DNA of 64,000 nt from Myxococcales bacterium (GTDB lineage: Bacteria; Myxococcota_A; Polyangia; Polyangiales; Polyangiaceae). A model generated the notes under the pieces. The model had not been told where the DNA came from and searched no databases. It was given only the letters and a program-made list of their open reading frames with translations. Of the stretch, positions 7,343 to 16,676 are shown in pieces (the stretch's first letter is position 1; every line of letters starts with the position of its first letter). A program made the position numbers and the translations under genes. The stretch covers positions 186,001 to 250,000 of the forward strand of contig JAEUKE010000153.1 of NCBI GenBank assembly GCA_016794345.1. The letters are read 5' to 3'.

Positions 7343-10300
7343 TCAGGCGACACGGGCCTCGACTCCTTCCAGCCGGTTCTCCAGCTCGTCCCCGGCTTCT
7401 TGGAGCGCGGCGAGGGTGGCCTTGTCGGGGGACCAATACCGTCGCTCGCTCGCCTCGAGCAGCCGATTGGCGAGCTTGACGGACGCCTTGGGGTTGAGCT
7501 CGGCGAGCCGGTCTCGCATCGCCGAGTCGAGCACGTAGGTGTGGGCGATCTCCCGGTAGATCCACGGCTCGACCTGAGCGGTCGTGGCGGACCAGCCGAG
7601 CGTGTTGGAGACCTGCGCCTCGATCTGGCGCACCCCCTCCGCGCCGTGGGCGAGCATCGCCTCGGCCCATTTCGGGTTGAGCGTGCGGGTGCGCGTCTCG
7701 AGCGCGACCTGCTCTCCGAGCGTCCGGACGCGCCCCTCCCCCCGCGTCTGGTCTCCGATGTAGACGGCGGGTGGCGCCGCGTCTCCGCCGCGAGCGCGCT
7801 GAACGGCCCGGCCCACGCCGCCGAGCCCGTCGAAGTATTGATCGGTCGTCAGCACACCGAGCTCGGCCGACTCGAGGTTCTGATAGGCGAGATCGACGCC
7901 GGCCAGCACGGTCTGAAGCAGCGCCTGTTGCCGCACCGGAGGACCGCTCACGCCGTAAGCAAAGCACTTCCGCTTCGTGAAGGCCTCCGCGAGCTCGTCT
8001 TCCTCTTGCCATGCGCCGCTCTCGACCAGCTGGTTCACGTTGGACCCGTACGCGCCCTCGGCGTTGCTGAAGACGCGGAGCGCTGCCACCTCGATCGTGC
8101 ACCCGGCTCTTGCTTGGTGCTCCATCACGTGTTTGCGGACGAAGTTGTGCTCCGGCGGCTCGTCCGCCGTCGCGGCGAGGAGCGCCGCCTCCGCGAGCAT
8201 CCGGGTCTGCAGCGGGAGGAGGTCACGGAAGACCCCCGAGAGCGTGACGAGGACGTCGATCCTCGGGCGACCGAGCTGCTCGAGGGGAATGAGCGACGCG
8301 CCACAGAGGCGGCCATAGCTGTCAGTCCGCGGCCGAGCGCCGAGCAGGGCGAGCACCTGCGCCATGGGGCCCCCGCCGGACTTGAGGTTGTCGGCTGCCC
8401 AGAGGACGACCGCGATCGACTCAGGCAGGCCGTTGCCCGCTGCCAGATGTTTCGCCAAGATCCGGTCCGCCTGGCGCGCCCCTTCTGCCACGGCGTAGCT
8501 CATGGGGAGCGCAAATGGGTCCAGCCCGTGGATGTTCCGCCCGGTCGGCAAGACGGCCGGATTCCGCGCGATGTCCCCGCCCGGCGCCGGGCGGGTGAAG
8601 CGCCCGTCCAGCGCGCGAACGATCGCGGGAAGCTCGTGATCCACGGCGAGGTTGCGGCTTGCGTGCGCGAGGTCTTCGAGGAGCGCCAGCGTCTCGTTGG
8701 TACGCGGCAAGCTCGAGCGCTCGAGCACAGTCCGCCCCGGCAAGCCTTCGGCGAGATCGCGAATGACCTCAGCAGGCATGGGCATCGAGGTAGCGCCGCC
8801 CGCGATCACGCTCAGGAACTCGGCGCGCGCCTCGAGCGGCATCGGCTGCCCCACCACATGAAGGCCCGTGGGGACGACTGCCCCCTCGATCTCGAGGAGT
8901 CGCAGGTGAAGCGCCGCGACCTCGGCCGAAGCGGCGCTCCAGCGCGGCGTCGAGGACGCCAGGTCCAGCTCGACCGCCTGTGACTGCAAGCCCGCCACGA
9001 CCTCGTGCGCGCTGGGGTGGTCAGGCGGCAGGCTGCGGAGGTAGTCGAGCGTCTGTCGCAGCGACTCCAGCTCCTTGTAGAGACCGGCGCGTGCCAGCGG
9101 CGGGGTCAGATAGCTGATGAGCGTCGCGCTCGCTCGACGACGAGCGAGCGCGCCCTCGGAGGGGTTGTTCGCGGCGTAGAGGTAGACGTGAGGGAGGTCG
9201 CCGATGAGGCGGTCCGGCCAGCAGCCCTCGCCGAGCCCGTTCTGCTTGCCCGGCATGAACTCCAGCGCGCCGTGCATTCCGAAATGGAGGACCGCGTCGG
9301 CGGCGAAGTCCTCGCGAATGTAGCGATAGAAGGCAGAGAAGGCGTGCGTCGGCGAGAAGCCAGCCTCGAAGAGGAGGCGCATGGGGTCGCCTTCGTAGCC
9401 GAACGCCGGCTGCACCCCGACGAACACGTTGCCGAACGTCGCGCCGAGCACGAACAGCGAGGAGCCGTTTGCGAGATGCCGGCCGGGCGCGGCCCCCCAT
9501 TGCGCTTCGATGGCCGCGAGGTGGGGCTCGCGCCGAATGTGAGACTCGACCGGAATGCGCGCAGCCACGTTCGCGTCGGTGCCGTATTGGGCGGCGTTGC
9601 CCTCCAGGATCGCCCTACGCAGGTGATCGACCGTGGACGGGACCTCGACTCGGTATCCCTCGTCCCGGAGCGCCCGGAGCGTGTTGTGCAACGACTCGAA
9701 GACCGAGAGGTAGGCCGCCGTTCCTGTCGCTCCGCCATTCGGCGGAAAGTTGAAGAGCACGACCGCGATCTTGCGGTCGCGGCGCTCCGACCTGCGCAGG
9801 TGAATCAGCTTGTCGACACGGGAGGCGAGCCGCTCGATGCGCTCGTCGATCCCGCGCATGGCCGCGTGCCCCGCGCTGCGACCGCCGAAGACCAGCGATC
9901 CCGTCGCCCCTTCGAGCTCGGGCACGGCCAACATGATCGTCGCCTCGACGGCCGTGAGACCCTGGGAGGACGCTCGCCACGTCTCGATCGATTGGAACTC
10001 GAGGGGCTGGACGGCCAGATAGGGCACGTCCAGCCGGGCGAGCACTTCCTCCGCCGCCCGCGCGTCGTTGAACGCGGGCCCTCCGACGAGCGAGAACCCG
10101 GTGAGGGAGACCAGCGCGTCGATGACGACCGCGCCGTCCACGACGAAGAAGCGCTCGATCGCCGGGCGCGCGTCCAGCCCGCTCGCGAAGACGGGCAGCA
10201 CCCGGAGGCCACGAGCCTCCAGGGCGGAGATGACAGCGTCGTAGTGCCCCGTGTCTTGCGACAGGATGTACGACCGCATGAGCAGCAGACCGACGGTCCC

Positions 10301-11038
10301 ACGTGACGCGCGTGGCTTCGGCAGAGCCACGGGGTCCTCGACGATGCGCCCCGGCGCTGCCGGGTGATAGAGCCCCACCTCTGGATACTCACGAGGCGCC
10401 TCCGCGACCACGCCCTCTCGAAGCCCCCGTCGGGGCCCGGAGGCGTACCGCGAGACGAGCATCCGGACGAGGTTGGCAAGGTTCTCGGCGGAGCCGGAGA
10501 GCCAATAGGAGAGCGCCAAGAAGTAGGCTCGGAGCTCCTGTGCCTTGCCCGGAACGAACCGGAGGATCTTCGGCAGGCGCTTGAGCATCGCGAGCTGGGC
10601 CGCCCCGCCGTCCTTGGGCGCCGAGCCGCCCTTTCCGCCGCGCAGCTTCTTGAGCAAGGCGAGCGGACCGCGGTCGCTGCCGTCCATACGGAAGGACCCC
10701 AGCTTGGTCTGCCTGACGATCTCCCCGGCAGACATGGCGCAGACCATTGCGTCGCAAGCCTCACGGCGCGCCTCGAGCGCAGGGAGGATGGCCCGCACGT
10801 GCTCATCGATGAACAACATCGTGACGAACACGATGTCCGCCGACGCGATCGCCGTGAGGCAGGCCTGGAGGGCCGCCGGGCTCGAGAGCTCCGTCGCGAC
10901 GTGGAGCTCGATGACGAGCCCGGGCAGCTCCGAACGCAGCTCCTCGCGGACTCGCTCCAGCGCGCCGGCGACATGCCGGTCGAGCGTCACGAGGACGAAT
11001 CGAATCTCGGCGTCAGGCGCTGAAGTGGGCTTTCGCAT
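7343..11038 (-). CDS. bchH: Magnesium chelatase large subunit BchH
   Basis: Porphyrin-binding subunit of Mg-chelatase, a 1,231-residue CobN-family protein that works with BchI and BchD, encoded 20 kb away. Recognisable blocks include VFVTMLFIDEHVRAI near residue 100, VLLFNFPPNGGATGTAAYL near the middle, HFGMHGALEFMPGKQ and AANNPSEG, and the conserved C-terminal RNLLEA-like segment (LANRLLEASERRYW). I start at the ATG at 11,038 (MRKPTSAP); the reading frame stays open further up but that stretch is arginine-rich shadow of bchB. The start lies 26 bases inside the bchB coding end. Length matches BchH (about 1,190-1,240). Confidence 0.96.
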   Translation of the reverse strand: MRKPTSAPDAEIRFVLVTLDRHVAGALERVREELRSELPGLVIELHVATELSSPAALQACLTAIASADIVFVTMLFIDEHVRAILPALEARREACDAMVCAMSAGEIVRQTKLGSFRMDGSDRGPLALLKKLRGGKGGSAPKDGGAAQLAMLKRLPKILRFVPGKAQELRAYFLALSYWLSGSAENLANLVRMLVSRYASGPRRGLREGVVAEAPREYPEVGLYHPAAPGRIVEDPVALPKPRASRGTVGLLLMRSYILSQDTGHYDAVISALEARGLRVLPVFASGLDARPAIERFFVVDGAVVIDALVSLTGFSLVGGPAFNDARAAEEVLARLDVPYLAVQPLEFQSIETWRASSQGLTAVEATIMLAVPELEGATGSLVFGGRSAGHAAMRGIDERIERLASRVDKLIHLRRSERRDRKIAVVLFNFPPNGGATGTAAYLSVFESLHNTLRALRDEGYRVEVPSTVDHLRRAILEGNAAQYGTDANVAARIPVESHIRREPHLAAIEAQWGAAPGRHLANGSSLFVLGATFGNVFVGVQPAFGYEGDPMRLLFEAGFSPTHAFSAFYRYIREDFAADAVLHFGMHGALEFMPGKQNGLGEGCWPDRLIGDLPHVYLYAANNPSEGALARRRASATLISYLTPPLARAGLYKELESLRQTLDYLRSLPPDHPSAHEVVAGLQSQAVELDLASSTPRWSAASAEVAALHLRLLEIEGAVVPTGLHVVGQPMPLEARAEFLSVIAGGATSMPMPAEVIRDLAEGLPGRTVLERSSLPRTNETLALLEDLAHASRNLAVDHELPAIVRALDGRFTRPAPGGDIARNPAVLPTGRNIHGLDPFALPMSYAVAEGARQADRILAKHLAAGNGLPESIAVVLWAADNLKSGGGPMAQVLALLGARPRTDSYGRLCGASLIPLEQLGRPRIDVLVTLSGVFRDLLPLQTRMLAEAALLAATADEPPEHNFVRKHVMEHQARAGCTIEVAALRVFSNAEGAYGSNVNQLVESGAWQEEDELAEAFTKRKCFAYGVSGPPVRQQALLQTVLAGVDLAYQNLESAELGVLTTDQYFDGLGGVGRAVQRARGGDAAPPAVYIGDQTRGEGRVRTLGEQVALETRTRTLNPKWAEAMLAHGAEGVRQIEAQVSNTLGWSATTAQVEPWIYREIAHTYVLDSAMRDRLAELNPKASVKLANRLLEASERRYWSPDKATLAALQEAGDELENRLEGVEARVA

Positions 11039-12599
11039 CGTAGAGCGCCTCCAGGGTGATGGCCGAGAGCCCCCGCTCCTGCGCGAACATCTCGGTGTTG
11101 CGGCGAGCCTTGCCTCGCACGAAAAACGGAACCTTCTTGAGCTCCTTCTCCGCCTCCGGAGTCCACGGGGGCGGACCGCTCGGGCGTGGCGAAGCAGTGA
11201 CGGGCGCCGGCACCGCAGGCGCTTGTACGACCGGCACGAGCGACGGCTCGGCCTCTCGCGAGGCCTCTGGGCGGAGCGCACCGAGATGCGAAGGCGCCGC
11301 GCCGTCAGCGAACTCGAAGTCGCTCCGGAACATCGCCAAGAGGTGCTCCTCCAGGCCCATCATCAGCGGGTGAACCCAGCTGTCGAAGATGACGTTCGCG
11401 CCTTCGTAGCCCATCTGCGGCGAGTACCGGGCCGGGAAGTCCTGGACGTGGACCGGAGCCGAGATCACCGCGCACGGCAAGCCGAGTCGCTTGGCGATGT
11501 GCCGCTCCATCTGCGTTCCAAGCACGAGCTCCGGATGCAGCGCCGCGATCCGCGCCTCGACCTCGAGGTGGTCGTCCGTCACGAGCGCCTCGACGTTATG
11601 GCGCGCGGCTGCCTCGCGCACCTCCCGCGCCCGCTCGCGGCTGTAGGTCCCCAGGCCCACCAGCTTGAAGCCGAGCTCTTCGGTGGCGACCCGCGCCGCG
11701 GCGATCGCGTGTGTGGCGTCACCATAGACGAACACCCGCTTTCCCGTCAGATACGTGGAGTCCACCGAGCGTGAGTACCAAGGGAGGTTGGATCGCTCCC
11801 CGTCCAATCCGGGCGCGGGGTCCACGCCGGCGAGCGTGGCGACCTCCCTCACGAGCTCTTGGGTTCCCCTCACGCCGATCGGGATCGCCGAGGTGTAGGG
11901 CTGCCCGAGCGTCTTGTGCAGCCAACGGGCGGCGGTATCGGCGACCTCCGGGTAGAGCACCACGTTGAAGCTCGCGTCGGGGATGCGGACGAGATCGGCG
12001 ACACGCGCCCCGAGCGGCGCGACCACGTTCACCTCGATCCCCAGCTCGTGCAGGAGCCGCAGCACCTCGGTGACGTCGTCGCGGTGACGGAACCCGAGTG
12101 ACGTCGGGCCGAGGACATTGCAGCTCGGTCGCCCGCCCGCCACGCGGCGCTTCGCGGTCGGATCGACACACGCTCGAATCGCCTTGTAGAGCGTCTCCGA
12201 GGCGCCCTTGTTCTCCTTGTGCTGGTAGGCGGAGAACTCCAGCGGCACGACGGGAACCGGGAGCGAGAGGGCCCGCCCGAGACCACCAGGGTCGTCCTGG
12301 ATGAGCTCGGCCGTGCACGAAGCGCCCACGAACAGGATGTCGGGCCGAAAGCGCTCGTAGGCTTCGCGAGCCGCGACGCGGAACAGCTCGGCGGTGTCAC
12401 CACCGAGATCACGCGCCTGGAACGTCGTGTAGCTGACCGGCGGCCTGCTTCCGCGGCGCTCGATCATCGTGAACAGGAGATCGGCGTAGGTATCGCCTTG
12501 TGGCGCGTGAATCACGTAGTGCGCGCCGCGCATCGCCGTCACGACGCGCATGGCCCCGATGTGAGGCGGCCCTTCGTACGTCCACAGCGCGAGCTCCAT
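11013..12599 (-). CDS. bchB: Dark-operative protochlorophyllide reductase subunit BchB
   Basis: Catalytic partner of BchN in the nitrogenase-like protochlorophyllide reductase. The 528-residue protein begins MELALWTYEGPPHIGAMR, the family N-terminus. Asp36 (HAPQGDTYAD) is the unusual aspartate that ligates the NB cluster together with three BchN cysteines. The middle contains VGASCTAELIQDDPGG and AYQHKENKGA. The last 50 or so residues (WTPEAEKELKKVPFFVRGKAR) form the PCP_red domain, separated from the core by a proline/alanine-rich linker of about 40 residues. It is three bases from bchN. Confidence 0.96.
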   Translation of the reverse strand: MELALWTYEGPPHIGAMRVVTAMRGAHYVIHAPQGDTYADLLFTMIERRGSRPPVSYTTFQARDLGGDTAELFRVAAREAYERFRPDILFVGASCTAELIQDDPGGLGRALSLPVPVVPLEFSAYQHKENKGASETLYKAIRACVDPTAKRRVAGGRPSCNVLGPTSLGFRHRDDVTEVLRLLHELGIEVNVVAPLGARVADLVRIPDASFNVVLYPEVADTAARWLHKTLGQPYTSAIPIGVRGTQELVREVATLAGVDPAPGLDGERSNLPWYSRSVDSTYLTGKRVFVYGDATHAIAAARVATEELGFKLVGLGTYSRERAREVREAAARHNVEALVTDDHLEVEARIAALHPELVLGTQMERHIAKRLGLPCAVISAPVHVQDFPARYSPQMGYEGANVIFDSWVHPLMMGLEEHLLAMFRSDFEFADGAAPSHLGALRPEASREAEPSLVPVVQAPAVPAPVTASPRPSGPPPWTPEAEKELKKVPFFVRGKARRNTEMFAQERGLSAITLEALYDAKAHFSA

Positions 12600-12602
12600 C
12601 CG

Positions 12603-13850
12603 TCAGACCTCCAAGCTCGATTTTCGGTTCAATGGCCTCACGAAGAGCTCGGCCAGATCACCCGCCTGCTCGTATCCATGGATGGGCGAGAAGAGGAGCT
12701 CGATCGACCATTTCGTCGTGACGCCGTCGCGCTCCAGCGGGTTCGCGAGGCCGAGACCACAGACCACGAGATCGGGGCGCTCCGCGCGGCAGCGGTCGAG
12801 CTGCCGGTCGACGTCTTGCCCTTCCGCGAGCCGCGTCCCCGCCGGGAGCATGGCGAGCTCCGCGGCGAGGTGCTCTTGATGGAGGTAGGGAGTGCCCACC
12901 TCCACGAGCTGCATCCCGAGCTCACGCGAAAGGAAGCGGGCGAGCGGGACCTCGAGCTGCGAATCCGGAAAAAAGAAGATGCGCTTCCCGCTCAGCCGAT
13001 CGTGCGAGCGACGAAGGGCCGCGGCCGAGCGCGCCTCGGGCGCGGCGACCGCGCTCCTGAATCTGTCTGCCGAGACTCCGAAGGTCTTCGCAACGGCCGC
13101 GAGCCACTCGCGCGTCCCTTCGAGGCCAAATGGGAAAGGCGCCGCGACCCGGGTCGCGCCTCGGAGCTCGAGCGCGCGGGCCGTCTGCGTGAGGAACGGC
13201 TGGGCGAGAACGAACTTCGTCGCGGGGCCACAAGGCGGCAGCGCTGCCGCGCTTCGGCCGGGAAAGAACGCAGCTTCGATGCCCATGGCTTCGAACAAGC
13301 GGGCGAACTGGTCTTCCACGACATCGGGCAGAGCCCCGACCACGACCAGCGGTGCTCGGCCGTTCGCCGCGGGCATCTGGCTGACGAGCGACTCGAGGCA
13401 CGCGTCTTCCCCTTGCGTGAACGTGGTCTCGATGCCGCTCCCGGAGTAGCTGAGCACCCGGACGCCCCGGTGCACCTCACCAAGACGACGCGCGGTTCGA
13501 GCCAGGTCGAGCTTGATGACCTCCGAGGGACAGGAGCCCACGAGGAACAGCGTCTTGATGTCCGGTCGCCGGCCGAGGAGCTTCTTCACGATGCGATCGA
13601 GCTCCTCGTCGACGTCGGCGTGACCGGAGAGATCGCGCTCCTGCAAGATCGCTGTCGCGAAGCGCGGCTCCGCGAAGATCATCACGCCCGCGGCCGACTG
13701 GAGAAGGTGGGCGCACGTCCGGGAGCCGACGATGAGGAAGAACGCGTCCTGGAGCTTGCGGTGAAGCCAGACGACACCTGTGAGGCCGCAGAAGACCTCC
13801 CGCTGCCCGCGCTCGCGGAGGACGGGCAACGATTGAGCTTGGAGCGTCAC
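12603..13850 (-). CDS. bchN: Dark-operative protochlorophyllide reductase subunit BchN
   Basis: Forms the heterotetramer with BchB that binds protochlorophyllide and the NB 4Fe-4S cluster. In this 415-residue protein the three cluster cysteines are Cys21 (REVFCGLTG), Cys46 (GSRTCAHLL) and Cys107 (FLVGSCPSEVI). The segment HVDEELDR-like (HADVDEELDRIVKKLL) and the later TKFVLAQPFL and ANPLERDGVTTKWSIE blocks are typical. It overlaps bchF by four bases (ATGA), continuing the bchF-N-B-H-L-M order. Confidence 0.96.
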   Translation of the reverse strand: MTLQAQSLPVLRERGQREVFCGLTGVVWLHRKLQDAFFLIVGSRTCAHLLQSAAGVMIFAEPRFATAILQERDLSGHADVDEELDRIVKKLLGRRPDIKTLFLVGSCPSEVIKLDLARTARRLGEVHRGVRVLSYSGSGIETTFTQGEDACLESLVSQMPAANGRAPLVVVGALPDVVEDQFARLFEAMGIEAAFFPGRSAAALPPCGPATKFVLAQPFLTQTARALELRGATRVAAPFPFGLEGTREWLAAVAKTFGVSADRFRSAVAAPEARSAAALRRSHDRLSGKRIFFFPDSQLEVPLARFLSRELGMQLVEVGTPYLHQEHLAAELAMLPAGTRLAEGQDVDRQLDRCRAERPDLVVCGLGLANPLERDGVTTKWSIELLFSPIHGYEQAGDLAELFVRPLNRKSSLEV

Positions 13851-14371
13851 GCCGTCACCTCCGAGGTTCCTCGCGCCTCGTCGAGGCGCCCCGTCCGCAG
13901 CTTGAGGATGAACTGTGCGGCGTTCAGCACGTAGGCCGCGTACGCGGCGAGCGCGAGCCAGAGCTGCGCGCGTCCGCTCATCCAGTCACCGAGCCGTGCC
14001 GCCAGGTACGCGGTGTGGAGGCCGATGACGAGCATGCTGACGACGTCCTCCCAGAAGAAGGCTTCGGCGAAGAGGTATCGGCCGAAGACGCGTTTCTCCC
14101 AGATCGCCCCCGTCACCATGATCGCGTAGAGCAGGCCCGTCTTGGTGAGGACGGAGACGTCGGCGGCCTCGAACCCGCGACCGCTGGCGAGGGCGCGAAC
14201 GACCAGCACCAGGCTCACGAGGAACGCGAGGAACTGGATCGGCGCGAGGACGCCCTGCACCGTCGTCCACTTCGTCTCGTCGCGACGGCGGCGCTGCTCG
14301 GGCGTGTACAGCGGCCTGCGCCCGCCTGCGCGTAGCCCCCCGTTCACCTGGACCATCTCGACGCCCGCCAT
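13847..14371 (-). CDS. bchF: 3-vinyl bacteriochlorophyllide hydratase BchF
   Basis: Hydrates the C3-vinyl group on the way to the acetyl group of bacteriochlorophyll a; BchC then oxidises the product. The 174-residue membrane protein has the family start RPLYTPEQRRRRDETKWTTVQG (residues about 19-40), four hydrophobic segments, and EKRVFGRYLFAEAFFWEDVVS at about 92-112. A second ATG five codons in (MVQVNGG) is an alternative start. It is the first gene of the 14-kb minus-strand operon, and a PpsR-type box lies 31 bases upstream. Confidence 0.93.
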   Translation of the reverse strand: MAGVEMVQVNGGLRAGGRRPLYTPEQRRRRDETKWTTVQGVLAPIQFLAFLVSLVLVVRALASGRGFEAADVSVLTKTGLLYAIMVTGAIWEKRVFGRYLFAEAFFWEDVVSMLVIGLHTAYLAARLGDWMSGRAQLWLALAAYAAYVLNAAQFILKLRTGRLDEARGTSEVTA

Positions 14372-14402
14372 GCCTGCCGAGTGTCGGCGACGCCCCTCGA
14401 AG

Positions 14403-14420
14403 TGTCAAGACAGTTGGACG
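14403..14420 (-). promoter_or_regulatory. PpsR/CrtJ-type box upstream of bchF
   Basis: Plus-strand TGTCAAGACAGTTGGACG matches TGTCAA-N6-TTGACA at ten of twelve positions. Read towards bchF it ends in a perfect TTGACA, which could double as a -35 element, 31 bases before the bchF ATG. The other half is imperfect (CGTCCA). PpsR/CrtJ binds TGT-N12-ACA palindromes and represses bch and crt promoters in air. Regulator binding here is inferred; no ppsR is in the window. Confidence 0.6.
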
Positions 14421-14510
14421 CTCGAATGACTAGACATTCCCTCGACAGGACCTCGGCGCCTAGACAGGGACTGAAAAAGCCATGGATTATCTGGGTCCAC
14501 GCGGCGCGAC

Positions 14511-14528
14511 TGTCAAATCGAATTGACA
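14511..14528 (+). promoter_or_regulatory. PpsR/CrtJ-type box upstream of bchG
   Basis: TGTCAAATCGAATTGACA is a complete TGT-N12-ACA palindrome, perfect over TGTCAA...TTGACA. Its right half TTGACA faces bchG and ends 31 bases before the ATG. A weak -10 candidate TAACAC starts at 14,547. The region 14,372-14,559 between divergent bchF and bchG thus holds one box per promoter; I see no other features in it. Confidence 0.75.
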
Positions 14529-14559
14529 CACCCGGTACTCAGCCCCTAACACGAGGTAC

Positions 14560-15462
14560 ATGGTCGCGCTCGCGCAAGCCGTCGGACGCTACCCCTCCAC
14601 GCGGGCGGTTCTCCAGCTGCTCAAACCAGTGACCTGGTTCGCGCCCATGTGGGCGTTGGCTTGTGGCGCCGTCTCCACGGGCGTCCCGCTCACGCAGCGT
14701 TGGCCCGAGGTCGTCGGCTCCGTGCTGCTCGCGGGCCCCCTCGTCTGCGGAACGAGCCAGGCCGTCAACGACTGGTTCGATCGGGAGGTGGACGCGATCA
14801 ACGAGCCCGACCGGCCGATCCCGTCGGGCCGGGTGCCGGGGCGGTGGGGCTTGGCGATCGCGGTCGTCTGGACGGGGCTCTCGCTGGCCGTCGCCGCAGC
14901 GCTCGGCGTGGCCGTGCTGGGCGCGGCGGTCATCGGCCTCGCGCTCTCGTGGGCGTACAGCATGCCCCCGCTCCGCCTGAAGGCGAATGGCTGGCTCGGC
15001 AACACCGCGGTCGGCCTCTGCTACGAGGGTCTGCCCTGGTTCACCGGGGCGGCGGCGCTGCTCGGTGGCGTGCCGCGTTTCGAGTCGGTCGCCCTCGCCG
15101 TTCTCTACAGCGGCGGCGCCTTCGGGATCATGGTGCTGAACGATTTCAAGGCAGTCGAGGGGGACACGCGGCTCGGCATCAGGAGCCTCCCCGTCCAGCT
15201 CGGCGTCAGGCGGGCCGCGTTGCTCGCGTGTGTGGTGATGACCTTGCCGCAGCTCGCAGCCATCGGACTGCTCGTCCGGCTGGGCCGGGTCCTCGAGCCG
15301 GCTGTCATCGGCGGTCTCGTCGTCGCACAGATCGCCTTGATGCCGATGCTCGTGCGCGAGCCGCGCCGGCGCGCCCCTCTCTACAACGCGACCGGGACGA
15401 CCTGTTACGTGCTCGGGATGATGGCGAGCGCGATCGCGCTGCGCGCGCTGATCCAACAATGA
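14560..15462 (+). CDS. bchG: Bacteriochlorophyll synthase BchG
   Basis: Esterifies bacteriochlorophyllide a with geranylgeranyl (or phytyl) diphosphate. The 300-residue UbiA-family prenyltransferase has the first aspartate-rich motif NDWFDREVDAINEPDRPIPS at 70-89 and the second NDFKAVEGD at 194-202, plus about eight or nine membrane helices. The LKPVTWFAPMWA start (21-32) and the SMPPLRLKANGW and YEGLPWFTGAA blocks are typical of BchG/ChlG. It heads the plus-strand bchG-bchP unit, divergent from bchF. A bch2/pucC-like gene, which commonly sits between bchG and bchP, is missing here and found instead at 33,269. Confidence 0.96.
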   Translation: MVALAQAVGRYPSTRAVLQLLKPVTWFAPMWALACGAVSTGVPLTQRWPEVVGSVLLAGPLVCGTSQAVNDWFDREVDAINEPDRPIPSGRVPGRWGLAIAVVWTGLSLAVAAALGVAVLGAAVIGLALSWAYSMPPLRLKANGWLGNTAVGLCYEGLPWFTGAAALLGGVPRFESVALAVLYSGGAFGIMVLNDFKAVEGDTRLGIRSLPVQLGVRRAALLACVVMTLPQLAAIGLLVRLGRVLEPAVIGGLVVAQIALMPMLVREPRRRAPLYNATGTTCYVLGMMASAIALRALIQQ

Positions 15463-15474
15463 GGCGAGGTCCCC

Positions 15475-16668
15475 ATGACCCTTCTGGAACAATATGACGT
15501 CGTTGTCATCGGTGGTGGCCCCGCTGGCGCAACCGCCGCAGACGTGCTCGCCCGCATGGGCCGGTCGGTCCTCTTGCTCGACAAGGCAGGCCGCATCAAG
15601 CCGTGTGGTGGAGCCGTGCCTCCTCGCCTCATCCGTGACTTCGCGATCCCCGAGAGCCTGCTCTGCGCTCGGATATCGGGGGCTCGCATGATCGCGCCGT
15701 CCCAGAGCGTGGTCGACATGCCCATCGACGGCGGGTACGTCGGGATGGTCGACCGGGACGTGTTCGATGAGTTTCTACGGTCGCGGGCGGAGAAGCACGG
15801 CGCGACCCGACGAACGGGGACGTTCCAGCACATCGAGCGGGACGATGCCCAGCCCTGGGCCTTCGTCCACTACCTCGACGCCGGAGGGCAGGAGCGCATC
15901 GCGCGCGCGACGATCGTGATCGGCGCGGACGGGGCGCTGTCGCGCGTAGCTCGCCAGGAGATCGACGCCAAGGGCGCGCCCTGCGTGTTCGCCTACCACG
16001 AGGTGATCGCCGCACCGAAGGCCTCGAACGCCCCGCGGTTCGACGGACGTCGGTGTGACGTCGTCTACGACGGCCGCATCTCGCCGGACTTCTACGGCTG
16101 GGTCTTCCCGCACGGAGCGAACGTGAGCGTCGGGGCGGGCAGCGCCCGGAAGGGCTTCAATCTGAAGCAATCCGTCGCCGAGCTCCGGCGCAGCTCCGGC
16201 CTCGATGGCACGCGCACCGTCAGACGTGAAGGCGCCCCGATCCCCATGAAGCCGCTGCGGCGCTGGGACAACGGTCGCGACGTCGTCCTGGCGGGTGACG
16301 CGGCCGGCGTCGTCGCCCCGGCATCGGGCGAGGGCATCTATTACGCGATGGTCGGCGGTCAGCTCGCGGCGGAGGCGGCGGCAGAGGCGCTCTCGACGAA
16401 CGACGTCAGGGCCCTGGGGCAAGCGCGCCGGCGGTTCATGAAGGCGCACGGGCGCGTGTTCTGGATCCTCGGCGTCATGCAGTACTTCTGGTACGGCAGC
16501 GACAAGCGACGCGAGCGCTTCGTCTCCATGTGCCGTGACCCGGACGTGCAGAGCCTCACGTGGCAGGCCTACATGAACAAGGAGCTCGTCCGCGCGAAGC
16601 CCGCCGCTCACCTGAAGATCTTCTTCAAGGACGTGGCGCACCTCTTCGGTCTGTCCAAGCCGGCCTGA
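15475..16668 (+). CDS. bchP: Geranylgeranyl reductase BchP
   Basis: Reduces the geranylgeranyl tail of bacteriochlorophyll to phytyl in three steps. The 397-residue flavoprotein starts with the Rossmann motif DVVVIGGGPAGATAAD (8-23). It has the family CGGAVPPRL at 44-52, a second nucleotide motif around VIGADGALSRVAR, and VVLAGDAAGVVAPASGEGI (about 270-288) for FAD pyrophosphate binding. It follows bchG by 12 bases. The C-terminal region (SLTWQAYMNKEL) is normal for BchP. Confidence 0.96.
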   Translation: MTLLEQYDVVVIGGGPAGATAADVLARMGRSVLLLDKAGRIKPCGGAVPPRLIRDFAIPESLLCARISGARMIAPSQSVVDMPIDGGYVGMVDRDVFDEFLRSRAEKHGATRRTGTFQHIERDDAQPWAFVHYLDAGGQERIARATIVIGADGALSRVARQEIDAKGAPCVFAYHEVIAAPKASNAPRFDGRRCDVVYDGRISPDFYGWVFPHGANVSVGAGSARKGFNLKQSVAELRRSSGLDGTRTVRREGAPIPMKPLRRWDNGRDVVLAGDAAGVVAPASGEGIYYAMVGGQLAAEAAAEALSTNDVRALGQARRRFMKAHGRVFWILGVMQYFWYGSDKRRERFVSMCRDPDVQSLTWQAYMNKELVRAKPAAHLKIFFKDVAHLFGLSKPA

Positions 16669-16676
16669 GCGCCTCC

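Noticed and set aside
11039..11281. 80-residue N-terminal extension of BchH
   Set aside because: Arginine/serine-rich and inside bchB; BchH homology starts at MRKPTSAP.
14429..14447. Further PpsR boxes between bchF and bchG (TAGACATTCC, CTCGACA)
   Set aside because: Only half-sites at irregular spacing; not convincing against the background.
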